A stretch of 22,965 bases of DNA, taken from positions 1 to 22,965 of the forward strand of contig JBFHER010000023.1 of NCBI GenBank assembly GCA_041584055.1. Reading direction: 5' to 3'. Within the stretch, counting starts at the first letter, position 1. Each line of letters begins with the position of its first letter. A program made the position numbers and the translations under genes. Positions 6,130 to 14,577 of this stretch are shown here, one piece after another. Source of the stretch: JBFHER01 sp041584055 (lineage in GTDB: Bacteria > Bacteroidota > Bacteroidia > Bacteroidales > UBA5342). Under the pieces are notes generated by a model. It was not told the origin of the DNA, searched no databases, and saw nothing but the letters and a program-made list of their open reading frames with translations.

Positions 6130-8823
6130 CTAAAACAACTTCATTTGAATATCATTATCATCCTCATCTTTATCCTCTGATTTCTTTTCTTCCGGCTGTT
6201 CCTTTAAATCGGCTCCCTTTTCAATCGGTGCTTCAAGGTCCTTACGCTCATCTTCACGTACAGGCTCAATCTCCTCGATTCCACCGACCTTCAACGTCGT
6301 AAGCCTTTTACCTCTCGCTTTGAAACTCTTTACACCTATAAAATTCTCAACATCAATATTGATGGGTTCCCGATCTTTATCCCTACCCGCAAAACGCACC
6401 TGAAACTGTGGATAATCCCTGACAGAAAGGACCTTATACTTCGATTCAGGATTATCCCCGATAAACGATTGTTGTTTCAAAGAAGCTTCCATTTGGAAAC
6501 GTTTCACATAATAGAAACCCTGATCAGCATCCCACAAAGCCACTGACCAAACCTTATCAGGATTAAATTTCTCAATGATGGCGATATCAGATGAATAATG
6601 ATTTGATAAATCAAAATTGGTCACGTAAAAAGAACCATTTTTATTGACTACAAGTATTTTATCCTCGCCTGAGAACTCACCCAGATAGATGCCACGTTTA
6701 TCCGAATTAAGTCTGAATACGTCCTGATCGAAATAAATTTTTCGTCCACCCAGTGTTGAAACCCCTTTATGCTTCAAAGCTATTTTGTGGATATCCACTT
6801 TTGACAAAATATTTCCGGCTGCCCCTCTTCCCTTTATTGCCAGATCACTAAAATCCTGTTCAAACACAAGCGTACGAACCCTTGGTTTTGGTTTTAGATT
6901 CACGCGTATAACTTCGGCCTCACCGTTAGGGTTTGCTGTAAAATAAATGATCCTTGAACCAGGGGTTCCTTTCGTGAGGTTATATTCTTTATCCCGTGTA
7001 AGACCATCAATAAAGCAACGTTTCATCATATAATTTCCATCTCTGCCATCCCGATAGACCATGTTATACACGGTACGTTTATCGTTTTTCTTAAACACAT
7101 TAATGTAGATAATGTTGCTGCCTACAAACTGTTTTTCAGAAACCTTTGTAATCAAATAGCGACCATCCTTATAAATGATCAGTACATCATCTATATCCGA
7201 ACAATTACACACGAATTCATCCTTCCTGAGTGTGGTTCCAATGAAACCTTCTTCCCGGTTGATGTACAGTTTTTCGTTGGCGACAACCACTTTGGATGCA
7301 ATGATGTTTTCAAAGCTTCGGATTTCGGTCTTTCGTGGAAATCCAGCACCATATTTTGTTTTTATACCTTTAAACCAATCAATCGTAAAAGACACAATAT
7401 TTTTGATATTGCTTTTTACCTTTTTTATTTCCTTTTCGATGGCAAGCAGACGTTCTGTTGCTTTTTCTGCATTGAACTTCAGAATGCGGCCCATTTTTAT
7501 TTCGAAAAGCTTAACTATATCCTCTGTGGTCACCTCCCGGATAAACTGCATTTTAAAAGGTTCCAGTCTGGAATCGATATGCTTAATTGCTTCATCCCTA
7601 TCTTTTGCGTTCTCGTAACCCTTGTCCTTGTAAATACCTTCTTCAATAAAAATCTTTTCTAGGGATAACATATGCCACTGCTCTTCAAGTTCCTGCTGAC
7701 GGACCTGTAATTCCTGTTTTAAGACCTGAACAGTATTATCAGCATTGATGCGCAAAACGTCACTTACACCGATAAAACGTGGTTTGTTATTTTCAATGAC
7801 GCAGCAGTTTGGAGAAATACTCACCTCACAATCGGTAAAAGCATACAGCGCATCGATGGTTTTATCGGAAGATGTACCGGATGCCAAATGCACCAGAATC
7901 TCAACCTCTGCTGCAGTATTATCATCCACCTTCTTGATCTTAATCTTTCCCTTTTCGTTTGCTTTTAAGATTGACTCAATAAGACTTGTGGTGTTTTTAC
8001 CAAAAGGGATATCCTGTATGATCAGTGTTTTATTATCCTGTTTTGTGATTTTCGCACGTACCTTCACCGTACCGCCTCTCAAACCGTCATTGTAGCGACT
8101 CACATCGATGTAACCTCCGGTCAGAAAATCCGGGAAGATCTCAAAATCCTTTCCCTGAAGATAGTTAACGGCCGCATCCACCAGTTCATTAAAATTATGC
8201 GGCAATATTTTAGATGCCAGACCAACTGCAATCCCTTCCACGCCCTGCGCAAGCAACAAAGGAAATTTTACAGGAAGCGTTAATGGCTCCTTGTTTCTGC
8301 CGTCGTATGAAGCTTTCCATTCGGTGACCTTAGGACTAAACGTGACATCCAGCGCAAATTTCGACAAGCGGGCTTCTATGTAACGTGGTGCTGCTGCACT
8401 GTCACCTGTAAAGATATTTCCCCAGTTTCCCTGAGCATCAATTAGCAATTCTTTCTGTCCAAGTTGAACAAGCGCGTCACCAATAGACGCATCACCATGC
8501 GGATGAAACTGCATTGTATGGCCAATGATGTTAGCCACTTTATTATACCGGCCATCATCCATTCGCTTCATGGAATGCAATATCCGACGCTGAACCGGCT
8601 TTAAACCATCATTTACATGAGGAACTGCACGTTCAAGAATCACATATGATGCATAATCCAGAAACCACTCCTGATACATGCCCGACAAATGAACCTGCCC
8701 ATTATCTTCAAAATGTTTACTTGCCTCATCTGCGTCTGTGGGCAGATCCGCAGCAGGCACATTCTCTATTTCAGATTTCTCCTCTTCCGGTATATTATCC
8801 AATGGCTTATCTTTGTCGCTCAT
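6130..8823 (-). CDS. parC: DNA topoisomerase IV subunit A (type IIA topoisomerase, GyrA/ParC family)
   Basis: About 897 residues. After a short acidic N-terminal tail comes the breakage-reunion domain: E-R-A-V-P-H-V-N-D-G-L-K-P-V-Q-R-R (about 66-82), H-P-H-G-D (109-113 counted from the TTG at 8829) and A-A-P-R-Y, whose Tyr150 is the DNA-linking residue. A C-terminal beta-pinwheel region follows, ending in a highly charged Glu/Lys/Asp tail with D-I-Q-M-K-L-F last. It cuts and passes DNA duplexes with ParE to decatenate chromosomes. The call as ParC rather than GyrA rests on pairing with the adjacent ParE-type subunit. The position of the quinolone-contact Ser is Ala114 (G-D-A-S-I-G-D). I prefer the ATG at 8823 to the TTG at 8829; it lies 13 bases after the parE stop. 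Confidence 0.9.
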   Translation of the reverse strand: MSDKDKPLDNIPEEEKSEIENVPAADLPTDADEASKHFEDNGQVHLSGMYQEWFLDYASYVILERAVPHVNDGLKPVQRRILHSMKRMDDGRYNKVANIIGHTMQFHPHGDASIGDALVQLGQKELLIDAQGNWGNIFTGDSAAAPRYIEARLSKFALDVTFSPKVTEWKASYDGRNKEPLTLPVKFPLLLAQGVEGIAVGLASKILPHNFNELVDAAVNYLQGKDFEIFPDFLTGGYIDVSRYNDGLRGGTVKVRAKITKQDNKTLIIQDIPFGKNTTSLIESILKANEKGKIKIKKVDDNTAAEVEILVHLASGTSSDKTIDALYAFTDCEVSISPNCCVIENNKPRFIGVSDVLRINADNTVQVLKQELQVRQQELEEQWHMLSLEKIFIEEGIYKDKGYENAKDRDEAIKHIDSRLEPFKMQFIREVTTEDIVKLFEIKMGRILKFNAEKATERLLAIEKEIKKVKSNIKNIVSFTIDWFKGIKTKYGAGFPRKTEIRSFENIIASKVVVANEKLYINREEGFIGTTLRKDEFVCNCSDIDDVLIIYKDGRYLITKVSEKQFVGSNIIYINVFKKNDKRTVYNMVYRDGRDGNYMMKRCFIDGLTRDKEYNLTKGTPGSRIIYFTANPNGEAEVIRVNLKPKPRVRTLVFEQDFSDLAIKGRGAAGNILSKVDIHKIALKHKGVSTLGGRKIYFDQDVFRLNSDKRGIYLGEFSGEDKILVVNKNGSFYVTNFDLSNHYSSDIAIIEKFNPDKVWSVALWDADQGFYYVKRFQMEASLKQQSFIGDNPESKYKVLSVRDYPQFQVRFAGRDKDREPINIDVENFIGVKSFKARGKRLTTLKVGGIEEIEPVREDERKDLEAPIEKGADLKEQPEEKKSEDKDEDDNDIQMKLF

Positions 8824-8836
8824 ATTCAATACTTAA

Positions 8837-10681
8837 TCAATTTTCTACCAAGTCCTCCTCAATAACCAGATTATCGATGATAAACGTTTGTCTGTCAGGA
8901 GTATTTTTACCCATGTAAAACGTCAGCAACTCCCCAACATGGTCATCCTTCTTCAACTGCACACGATCCAGGCGCATCTCTTCACCAATAAAATGGTGAA
9001 ACTCTGAAGGAGATATCTCTCCAAGCCCTTTAAAACGTGTTATTTCAGGATCCGGTGATAATTTCTTAATTGCCTTTTTACGCTCATCATCTGAATAGCA
9101 ATAAATCGTATTCTTTTTATTTCGAACCCGAAACAAAGGTGTTTGTAAAATATACACATGACCTTTCCTTACCAATTCCGGAAAAAACTGAAGAAAGAAT
9201 GTAATCAACAACAGCCGTATATGCATGCCATCAACATCCGCATCGGTTGCAATAATCACCTTATTGTAACGAAGGGATTCCATGTCTTCTTCGATGTTCA
9301 AAGCTGCCTGAAGTAAATTGAACTCCTCATTCTCATACACCACCTTCTTTGTTAATCCGAAGGTATTTAAAGGCTTTCCCCTTAAGCTGAACACAGCCTG
9401 TGTATTTACATTTCTTGCTTTTGTGATGGAGCCACTCGCGGAATCTCCCTCTGTTATAAAGATCATGCTTTCCCGTTCATCATCGCTCTTACGATTATTC
9501 ATATGAACACGGCAGTCGCGTAATTTTTTATTATGAAGATTGGCTTTTTTTGCCCTTTCCTTCGCAATTTTCTTCACCCCGGCAATGGCTTTTCGTTCCC
9601 GTTCCGAATCCATGATTCGCCGTTGAATGATATCGGCAGCTTCCGGGTTTTTGTGGAGGTAATTATCCAATTCCTTTTTCACAAAATCCACGATGAACTG
9701 ACGAACAGATGGTCCATTGGGCCCCATGTCTTTTGAACCAAGCTTCGTTTTTGTCTGGGACTCAAAGACCGGTTCCTCTACTTTCACGCTCACTGCAGCG
9801 ATTAAACCGTTTCTGATATCTGCAAGATCAAAATTCTTATTGTAAAATTCCCGTATGGTTTTCACAACAGCTTCCCGAAACGCGATCTGATGTGTCCCCC
9901 CCTGGGTTGTATGTTGGCCATTTACGAAAGTATAGTATTCCTCTCCATACTGATTGGCATGGGTCATTGCAATCTCGATATCCTCCCCTTTCAGGTGTAT
10001 GATCGGATACAGACCTGGAGCGGTCATTGTATCATTTAGCAAATCAAGTAAACCGTGCTTCGAATAATATCGATTCCCATTGAGATAAATGGATAATCCC
10101 GTGTTCAGATAAACATAATTCTTCAGCAATGATTCAATGTGTTCAAGCCGGTATTTATAATCACCAAATATGCCAATGTCGGGTTCAAAAATTACAAGTG
10201 TCCCATTTTCCTCATCGGTTTTTGTAATTTTAAATTCTTCAACAACATTACCTCTCGAGAACTCAACAGGCTTTGTGTCTCCCTCACGAAATGCCTGTAC
10301 AAAGAAATAACTGGACAAGGCATTCACGGCTTTAATCCCAACACCATTGAGCCCCACAGACTTTTTAAATACTTTTGAATCGTATTTTGCGCCTGTATTC
10401 ATTTTTGAAGCAACATCAACCACCTTTCCCAGTGGAATACCACGACCATAATCACGAATAGAGACACGGCCCGTATCGGAAATATCGACTTCCACTTTAC
10501 GCCCGTTTCCCATCATAAATTCATCAATGGTATTGTCCATAACTTCCTTTAGCAGAACATATATTCCATCATCGGCATATTTACCATTTCCCAACTTACC
10601 AATGTACATACCGGGTCGTAACCGGATGTGTTCTTTCCAATCTAATGTCCGTATAGAATCTTCTGAATATTGCGCTGTCAT
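8837..10681 (-). CDS. parE: DNA topoisomerase IV subunit B (GyrB/ParE family ATPase)
   Basis: A 614-residue protein, the size expected for ParE and shorter than enterobacterial GyrB. The GHKL ATPase domain shows R-L-R-P-G-M-Y-I-G (20-28), E46 and N50 in L-K-E-V-M-D-N, D-Y-G-R-G-I-P (77-83) and the lid G-L-N-G-V-G-I-K-A-V-N-A-L-S (110-123). The Toprim domain has E-G-D-S-A-S-G-S (411-418; GyrB usually has E-G-D-S-A-G-G) and D-A-D-V-D (480-484) for the catalytic metal. It supplies ATP-driven strand passage to ParC. It is first in the parE-parC-aroK operon, with ATG start at 10681. No perfect TAnnTTTG element was found in the 400 bases upstream, but an inverted repeat lies there. Confidence 0.92.
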   Translation of the reverse strand: MTAQYSEDSIRTLDWKEHIRLRPGMYIGKLGNGKYADDGIYVLLKEVMDNTIDEFMMGNGRKVEVDISDTGRVSIRDYGRGIPLGKVVDVASKMNTGAKYDSKVFKKSVGLNGVGIKAVNALSSYFFVQAFREGDTKPVEFSRGNVVEEFKITKTDEENGTLVIFEPDIGIFGDYKYRLEHIESLLKNYVYLNTGLSIYLNGNRYYSKHGLLDLLNDTMTAPGLYPIIHLKGEDIEIAMTHANQYGEEYYTFVNGQHTTQGGTHQIAFREAVVKTIREFYNKNFDLADIRNGLIAAVSVKVEEPVFESQTKTKLGSKDMGPNGPSVRQFIVDFVKKELDNYLHKNPEAADIIQRRIMDSERERKAIAGVKKIAKERAKKANLHNKKLRDCRVHMNNRKSDDERESMIFITEGDSASGSITKARNVNTQAVFSLRGKPLNTFGLTKKVVYENEEFNLLQAALNIEEDMESLRYNKVIIATDADVDGMHIRLLLITFFLQFFPELVRKGHVYILQTPLFRVRNKKNTIYCYSDDERKKAIKKLSPDPEITRFKGLGEISPSEFHHFIGEEMRLDRVQLKKDDHVGELLTFYMGKNTPDRQTFIIDNLVIEEDLVEN

Positions 10682-11079
10682 ATCACTTATAACTTCTAAA
10701 ATGCGAAGGGATTAAGAGTGCGGCTACCTCACGTACCTATCCACTGAATCAAACAAAATGAACACATTTTTTAAAACTATCCAAAATCTTAGAGAACAGA
10801 ATTTAAACAAGCTATTAACACTTGCATTTTTTTTGAGATAGAATATTAACTTTTCGCGCCCGCGAGTGCAATAATCGTCCCACACGATGCAAGATTCATC
10901 TCAAAACAAACCACAAATCACTACAACAGAGAGGATTACGAATTACAACTTGTAACTTAAGCCTTTTTTTTCATTTTCTTGTAAATGGTAAATATATTGC
11001 ACTTTTTGGGATATTTGTCACATCAGGTTTAGTACAATTTCCCGTTATTTGTTAAGTTGAACTATTAAATGACTGTTAG
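10682..11079. other. Gene-free gap between parE and the small membrane protein gene
   Basis: About 400 bases with no convincing coding region on either strand. It should hold the parE promoter (minus strand) and that of the small plus-strand gene, but I could not find a perfect TAnnTTTG element for either. The most structured part is the inverted repeat at 10827-10910. The DNA is AT-rich apart from the loop of that repeat. Confidence 0.6.
10827..10910. repeat. Interrupted inverted repeat, possible structured leader RNA or regulatory element
   Basis: The arms are TTTTGAGAT (10831-10839) and ATCTCAAAA (10898-10906), 9 perfect pairs. They extend inward by four more pairs (10841-10844 with 10894-10897) across one bulged A, and outward by three pairs beyond one mismatch. 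The enclosed 49 bases contain a second hairpin, ATCGT (10874-10878) with ACGAT (10884-10888), and a CGCG-CC-CGCG palindrome (10855-10864). It lies about 145 bases before the parE start on the minus strand. No T run follows either arm in the sense needed for a terminator. It could be a 5' leader structure, a small RNA or a protein-binding site. Confidence 0.4.
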
Positions 11080-11220
11080 ATGATAAAGCGAATTAAACAA
11101 TCGTTTGCTGCTTTGGACAAAAAGAGGCAACTGTTTTGGTTGGCAGTCTTGGAATATGTACTCATTGTGTTATTGGCTGGAGCATCATTGGGCTTTTTCT
11201 ATTTATTAACAATGGCATAG
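11080..11220 (+). CDS. Small single-span membrane protein (46 residues), unknown function
   Basis: This short reading frame starts with ATG and ends with TAG, followed 39 bases later by a strong terminator. The product begins with a basic, amphipathic segment (M-I-K-R-I-K-Q, then D-K-K-R-Q at 13-17) and continues with one hydrophobic span from about residue 18 to 45, interrupted only by Glu25. The basic N-terminus favours a cytoplasmic N-terminus and the span in the inner membrane. It has no Cys, so it is not the Cys-rich NQR maturation protein NqrM. It points towards nqrF and shares the bidirectional terminator with it. I do not recognise the family. The coding claim rests on the terminator and the membrane-like composition, so it remains tentative. 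Confidence 0.5.
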   Translation: MIKRIKQSFAALDKKRQLFWLAVLEYVLIVLLAGASLGFFYLLTMA

Positions 11221-11259
11221 CATATTCGTACTGCACCATTAAACAATATTGGCGGCAAT

Positions 11260-11294
11260 AAAAAAGGAGATCTTAAGAAGACCTCCTTTTTTTT
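11260..11294. terminator. Bidirectional intrinsic terminator between the small gene and nqrF
   Basis: Two 15-base arms (11260-11274 and 11278-11292) pair with a single A-C mismatch around the 3-base loop AAG. The stem core is AGGAG(A)TCTT with its complement, flanked by an A run on one side and a T run of eight on the other, so it works on both strands. It lies 10 bases after the nqrF stop (minus strand) and 39 bases after the small plus-strand gene, ending both convergent units. Confidence 0.85.
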
Positions 11295-11303
11295 ATTTTG
11301 TAT

Positions 11304-12563
11304 TTATGATCCGAAATCATCGAATGCAACCATTTCATCCGGCACACCCAGATCGTACAGCATTTTTGTTACAGCTGAGTTCATCATTGGGGGTCCACAG
11401 ATATAAAATTCAATATCCTCCGGTTCTTCGTGCTGAATCAAATAATTATCATGAATCACCTGATGTATAAATCCGGTAGGTCCTTCCCAATTATCTTCAG
11501 GCAAGGGTTCAGACAATGCTAAATTCCATGAGAAATTTGGAAACTCTGCAGCAATTGCATCAAATTCGTCCTTATAGAAAACCTCCTTCATTGAACGTGC
11601 TCCATACCAGAAGGTAACAGGTCTTCCTGTTTTTACAGTTTTAAACAGATGGAAGATATGAGAACGCATAGGTGCCATCCCTGCACCACCTCCGATAAAC
11701 ATCATTTCCCGCTCTGTCGGTTTAATAAAGAATTCACCATAAGGGCCGGATATCGTCACTTTATCCCCTTTTTTTCGTGAGAATATAAACGAAGAACAGA
11801 TCCCCGGATTTACATTCTGGAAGGTTCCTCGTTCACGGTCCCATGGTGGGGTCGCAATACGAATATTCAACATCACAATGTTTCCTTCAGCAGGGTGGTT
11901 TGCCATTGAATATGCACGATAGGTTGGTTCTGGATTTTTCATCTTCAAGTTAAAGATTCCCAACTGATCCCATTCATCTTTCCATGTTCCACCAACTTCT
12001 ATATCCTTGAAATCAACTTCAATTTTGGGCACATCTATTTGAATGTAACCACCTGATTTAAAGTCCAGAATTTCACCTTCAGGCAAACGAACCACGAATT
12101 CTTTGATAAAGGTTGCCACATTGTCGTTTGAAACCACTTCGCATTCCCATTTCTTGATGCCCATCACTTCCTGTGGGATTCTCATGGAAATATCGTCCTT
12201 CACCTTCACCTGACAAGCAAGTCGCCAGTTATTGTTTTGTTCCTTACGCGTAAAGAAACCCGTTTCAGTTGGAAGAATTGTTCCTGCGCCCGATTCAACC
12301 TGGGCACAACACATGCCACACGATCCACCTCCACCGCACGCCGATGGCAGAAAGATTTTGTTGTTCGTTAAGGCTGACAACAAGGTTTGCCCCTGTCCTA
12401 CCTTTAAAACCTTTTCTCCCTCATTGATATTAATTTCAACTTCACCTGAAGGCGTTAGCTTTGTTTTTGCGTAAAGAAGAATTGAAACAAGTAGCAGTAT
12501 GATCAGAAGAAAAATTCCGATGCTAACGCCAATTGTTACAGCTTGTGATGCTAAGAAAACCAT
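11304..12563 (-). CDS. nqrF: Na+-translocating NADH:quinone reductase subunit F
   Basis: A 419-residue subunit that takes electrons from NADH. In order: one N-terminal membrane span (about 9-31); a ferredoxin-like domain with C76-x5-C82-x2-C85 and C117 as [2Fe-2S] ligands (an extra Cys86 follows); an FAD-binding domain with R216-A-Y-S219; and an NADH-binding domain with G-G-G-A-G-M-A-P (291-298) and C-G-P-P-M-M (389-394). Electrons pass from FAD to the [2Fe-2S] centre and on to the membrane subunits. It is the last gene of the nqrABCDEF operon, 27 bases after nqrE, and is followed by the terminator. Length and domain order are normal for the family. Confidence 0.97.
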   Translation of the reverse strand: MVFLASQAVTIGVSIGIFLLIILLLVSILLYAKTKLTPSGEVEININEGEKVLKVGQGQTLLSALTNNKIFLPSACGGGGSCGMCCAQVESGAGTILPTETGFFTRKEQNNNWRLACQVKVKDDISMRIPQEVMGIKKWECEVVSNDNVATFIKEFVVRLPEGEILDFKSGGYIQIDVPKIEVDFKDIEVGGTWKDEWDQLGIFNLKMKNPEPTYRAYSMANHPAEGNIVMLNIRIATPPWDRERGTFQNVNPGICSSFIFSRKKGDKVTISGPYGEFFIKPTEREMMFIGGGAGMAPMRSHIFHLFKTVKTGRPVTFWYGARSMKEVFYKDEFDAIAAEFPNFSWNLALSEPLPEDNWEGPTGFIHQVIHDNYLIQHEEPEDIEFYICGPPMMNSAVTKMLYDLGVPDEMVAFDDFGS

Positions 12564-12590
12564 AGCTTATATCTGATTAATGTTTTACAA

Positions 12591-13208
12591 TTAAAGTTTT
12601 ATTCCCATAAATCCCATGAATGCCATTCCCATCAGACCGGTCACAATAAACGTGATGCCTAAACCTCGTAAGGGTTTTGGGATGTCGGAATACCTAATTT
12701 TTTCACGAATGGCTGCGATCCCGATGATGGCTAACCACCATCCAACACCACTTCCCAATCCGTAAGTGGTTGCCTCACCTACATTTGAAAAACCTTTCTC
12801 CTGCATAAACAGGGAGCCTCCCAAAATGGCACAGTTAACAGCGATCAGTGGCAAGAAAATCCCCAGCGATGCATAGAGTGCTGGTGCAAATTTCTCAACG
12901 ACCATTTCGACCAGTTGAACCATGGATGCAATGATGGCAATAAACATTATGAAACTCAAAAAGCTCAAATCCACATCGGCAAGGGAAGGACTAATCCAGG
13001 CCATGGCGCCTTCTTTCAGGATATATGTTTCAAGCAGATAATCCACCGGAACCGTGATCACCAAAACAAAGATTACAGCTAGTCCAAGTCCGTTGGCTGT
13101 TTTAACGCTTTTGGAAACTGCAAGGTACGAGCACATTCCAAGAAAGTACGCAAATACCATGTTGTCGATAAAGATCGACTTGACAAATATATTGAGTAAA
13201 TTTTCCAT
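12591..13208 (-). CDS. nqrE: Na+-translocating NADH:quinone reductase subunit E
   Basis: A membrane subunit of about 205 residues with six expected spans, homologous to NqrD and to RnfA. Cys26 (in Y-F-L-G-M-C-S) and Cys126 (in A-V-N-C-A-I-L-G-G) fit the conserved Cys pair that, with two from NqrD, holds the intramembrane iron-sulfur centre. This centre passes electrons across the membrane in sodium pumping. The ATG at 13208 gives the usual M-E-N-L-L start; a TTG one codon upstream is less likely. It lies between nqrD (23 bases upstream) and nqrF. Confidence 0.96.
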   Translation of the reverse strand: MENLLNIFVKSIFIDNMVFAYFLGMCSYLAVSKSVKTANGLGLAVIFVLVITVPVDYLLETYILKEGAMAWISPSLADVDLSFLSFIMFIAIIASMVQLVEMVVEKFAPALYASLGIFLPLIAVNCAILGGSLFMQEKGFSNVGEATTYGLGSGVGWWLAIIGIAAIREKIRYSDIPKPLRGLGITFIVTGLMGMAFMGFMGIKL

Positions 13209-13231
13209 CAATACTAATTTTGTGTTTATTC

Positions 13232-13867
13232 TTAATGAGACTCCTGAAGGTCTTTATTTCTACTTCTGTGCACCCAGATGATCGCACCTACCAGGAACAA
13301 AGCCATGGGAGGAAGAATCATCAATCCATTGTTCATATACCCCAATTCGTAAACGGCATCCGGAATAACCTGAAATCCAAAAACAGTTCCAGAACCGAAC
13401 AATTCACGGAAAAATGCCACCAGGACAAGAATCACACCATATCCCAGGCCATTACCAACACCATCCAATAAGGATGGCCATGGTTTGTTGGCCAAGGCAA
13501 ATGCCTCAAGACGTCCCATGATGATACAGTTTGTAATAATCAGTCCCACAAATACAGACAGCTGCTTACTTACCTCATAAGCATATGCTTTCAGGACCTG
13601 ATCCACCAGGATTACCAAAGCTGCTACCACCACCAGTTGAACGATGATGCGAATTCTGTTTGGAATACCATTCCGAAGCAGAGAAATAATTACATTTGAA
13701 AAAGCCAATACCGCAACCACCGACAAGGTCATTACCACGGCAGGTTCAAGCTTTACAGTTACCGCCAGAGCAGAACAAATACCCAATACCTGAACAATAA
13801 TTGGATTCTCTTTACTCAGCGGATTGAAAAGTATCTTCTTTTCTTTTGATCCAAATAACTGACTCAT
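13232..13867 (-). CDS. nqrD: Na+-translocating NADH:quinone reductase subunit D
   Basis: A 211-residue polytopic membrane subunit related to NqrE and RnfE. The N-terminal N-P-L-S-K-E-N-P-I-I-V-Q-V-L-G segment is typical. Cys31 (L-G-I-C-S-A-L-A) and Cys114 (I-T-N-C-I-I-M-G-R) are the expected iron-sulfur ligands shared with NqrE. The G-R-L-E-A-F-A stretch after Cys114 is also characteristic of the family. The ATG start lies 11 bases after the nqrC stop, in keeping with one transcript. Confidence 0.97.
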   Translation of the reverse strand: MSQLFGSKEKKILFNPLSKENPIIVQVLGICSALAVTVKLEPAVVMTLSVVAVLAFSNVIISLLRNGIPNRIRIIVQLVVVAALVILVDQVLKAYAYEVSKQLSVFVGLIITNCIIMGRLEAFALANKPWPSLLDGVGNGLGYGVILVLVAFFRELFGSGTVFGFQVIPDAVYELGYMNNGLMILPPMALFLVGAIIWVHRSRNKDLQESH

Positions 13868-13878
13868 ATCTCTCTATT

Positions 13879-14565
13879 TTAATTGTTCAAGAAAATTTCA
13901 TACGCACCCAGGCAGTCGAGCAACATGTCTTCCAATCCCTTGCTGGTAATTGTTCCACCTGAAATTGCATCAACCCCATAGTTATCACCTTCAGCAGCAC
14001 CACCTTTGACAACGGCAAATTTCACTTTTCCATTTTCAAGCAACTGCTTCCCTTTAAACTGAACCTGAAAGAACTCCTTCTCTATCTCGGCACCCAAACC
14101 AGGTGTTTCTGACTTATGAGCAAAGGTGGCACCATAAATCGTATGCTTGTCTTCGTTCAGTGCAACATATCCCCAGATTGGACCCCATAAACCTTTCCCT
14201 CTAACAGGAAGGATGTATTTTTTCTCACCAGATTCAAGTGTACTCACAAAAACCGGCAATTTCCTATCTGCAATATCTTTATCAATTTCTACCTTCAATT
14301 CCACATCGAAAGCCTCACCTTGCTCTTTGACTCCTTTTGAGTTTATAATATATGCATCAGTAATAAACTTATCATACTTAAGCTCAGCATCTTCAAAGGT
14401 ACTTGCAATGTTCACCGATTTAAGGATATCGGTTTTTGTGGCAACCTCGATGTTTTTATCCTGCGTTGGCTTTAGGCTCATGGCGGCAAACGACAACACT
14501 GCAGCCACAACGATTACCAGTACCGATGCATATATGAATGTATAAACATTACTGTCTCTGTTCAT
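13879..14565 (-). CDS. nqrC: Na+-translocating NADH:quinone reductase subunit C (FMN-carrying)
   Basis: A 228-residue subunit with one N-terminal membrane span (about 8-29) and a periplasmic FMN-binding domain. Typical landmarks are G-K-G-L-W-G-P-I-W-G (123-132), S-E-T-P-G-L-G-A-E (152-160) and the flavinylation site D199-A-I-S-G-G-T205-I-T-S. Thr205 is the probable site of the phosphoester-linked FMN added by ApbE. The site has Gly204 where the textbook motif S-G-A-T has Ala. It is somewhat shorter than Vibrio NqrC (about 257). The ATG is 12 bases after the nqrB stop. No apbE gene is present downstream in the operon. Confidence 0.96.
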   Translation of the reverse strand: MNRDSNVYTFIYASVLVIVVAAVLSFAAMSLKPTQDKNIEVATKTDILKSVNIASTFEDAELKYDKFITDAYIINSKGVKEQGEAFDVELKVEIDKDIADRKLPVFVSTLESGEKKYILPVRGKGLWGPIWGYVALNEDKHTIYGATFAHKSETPGLGAEIEKEFFQVQFKGKQLLENGKVKFAVVKGGAAEGDNYGVDAISGGTITSKGLEDMLLDCLGAYEIFLNN

Positions 14566-14577
14566 AACTCTATTCTT

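Noticed and set aside
7175..8095. Long plus-strand frames lying antisense within parC
   Set aside because: They mirror a strongly conserved gene, encode low-complexity Ser/Ile/Leu-rich products with no recognisable domain, and lack any start or promoter signal.
8823..8829. TTG start for parC and similar GTG/TTG extensions at 1742, 13211, 19928 and 21214
   Set aside because: An ATG lies a few codons inside in each case and gives an N-terminus as good or better; only nqrB truly needs TTG.
10758..10841. 27-codon plus-strand frame in the parE upstream gap
   Set aside because: Very short, no start signal or terminator, overlaps the left arm of the inverted repeat, and its composition simply reflects AT-rich DNA.
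11080..11220. The 46-residue protein as NqrM, the NQR maturation factor
   Set aside because: NqrM is Cys-rich; this peptide has no Cys and lies on the opposite strand to the operon.
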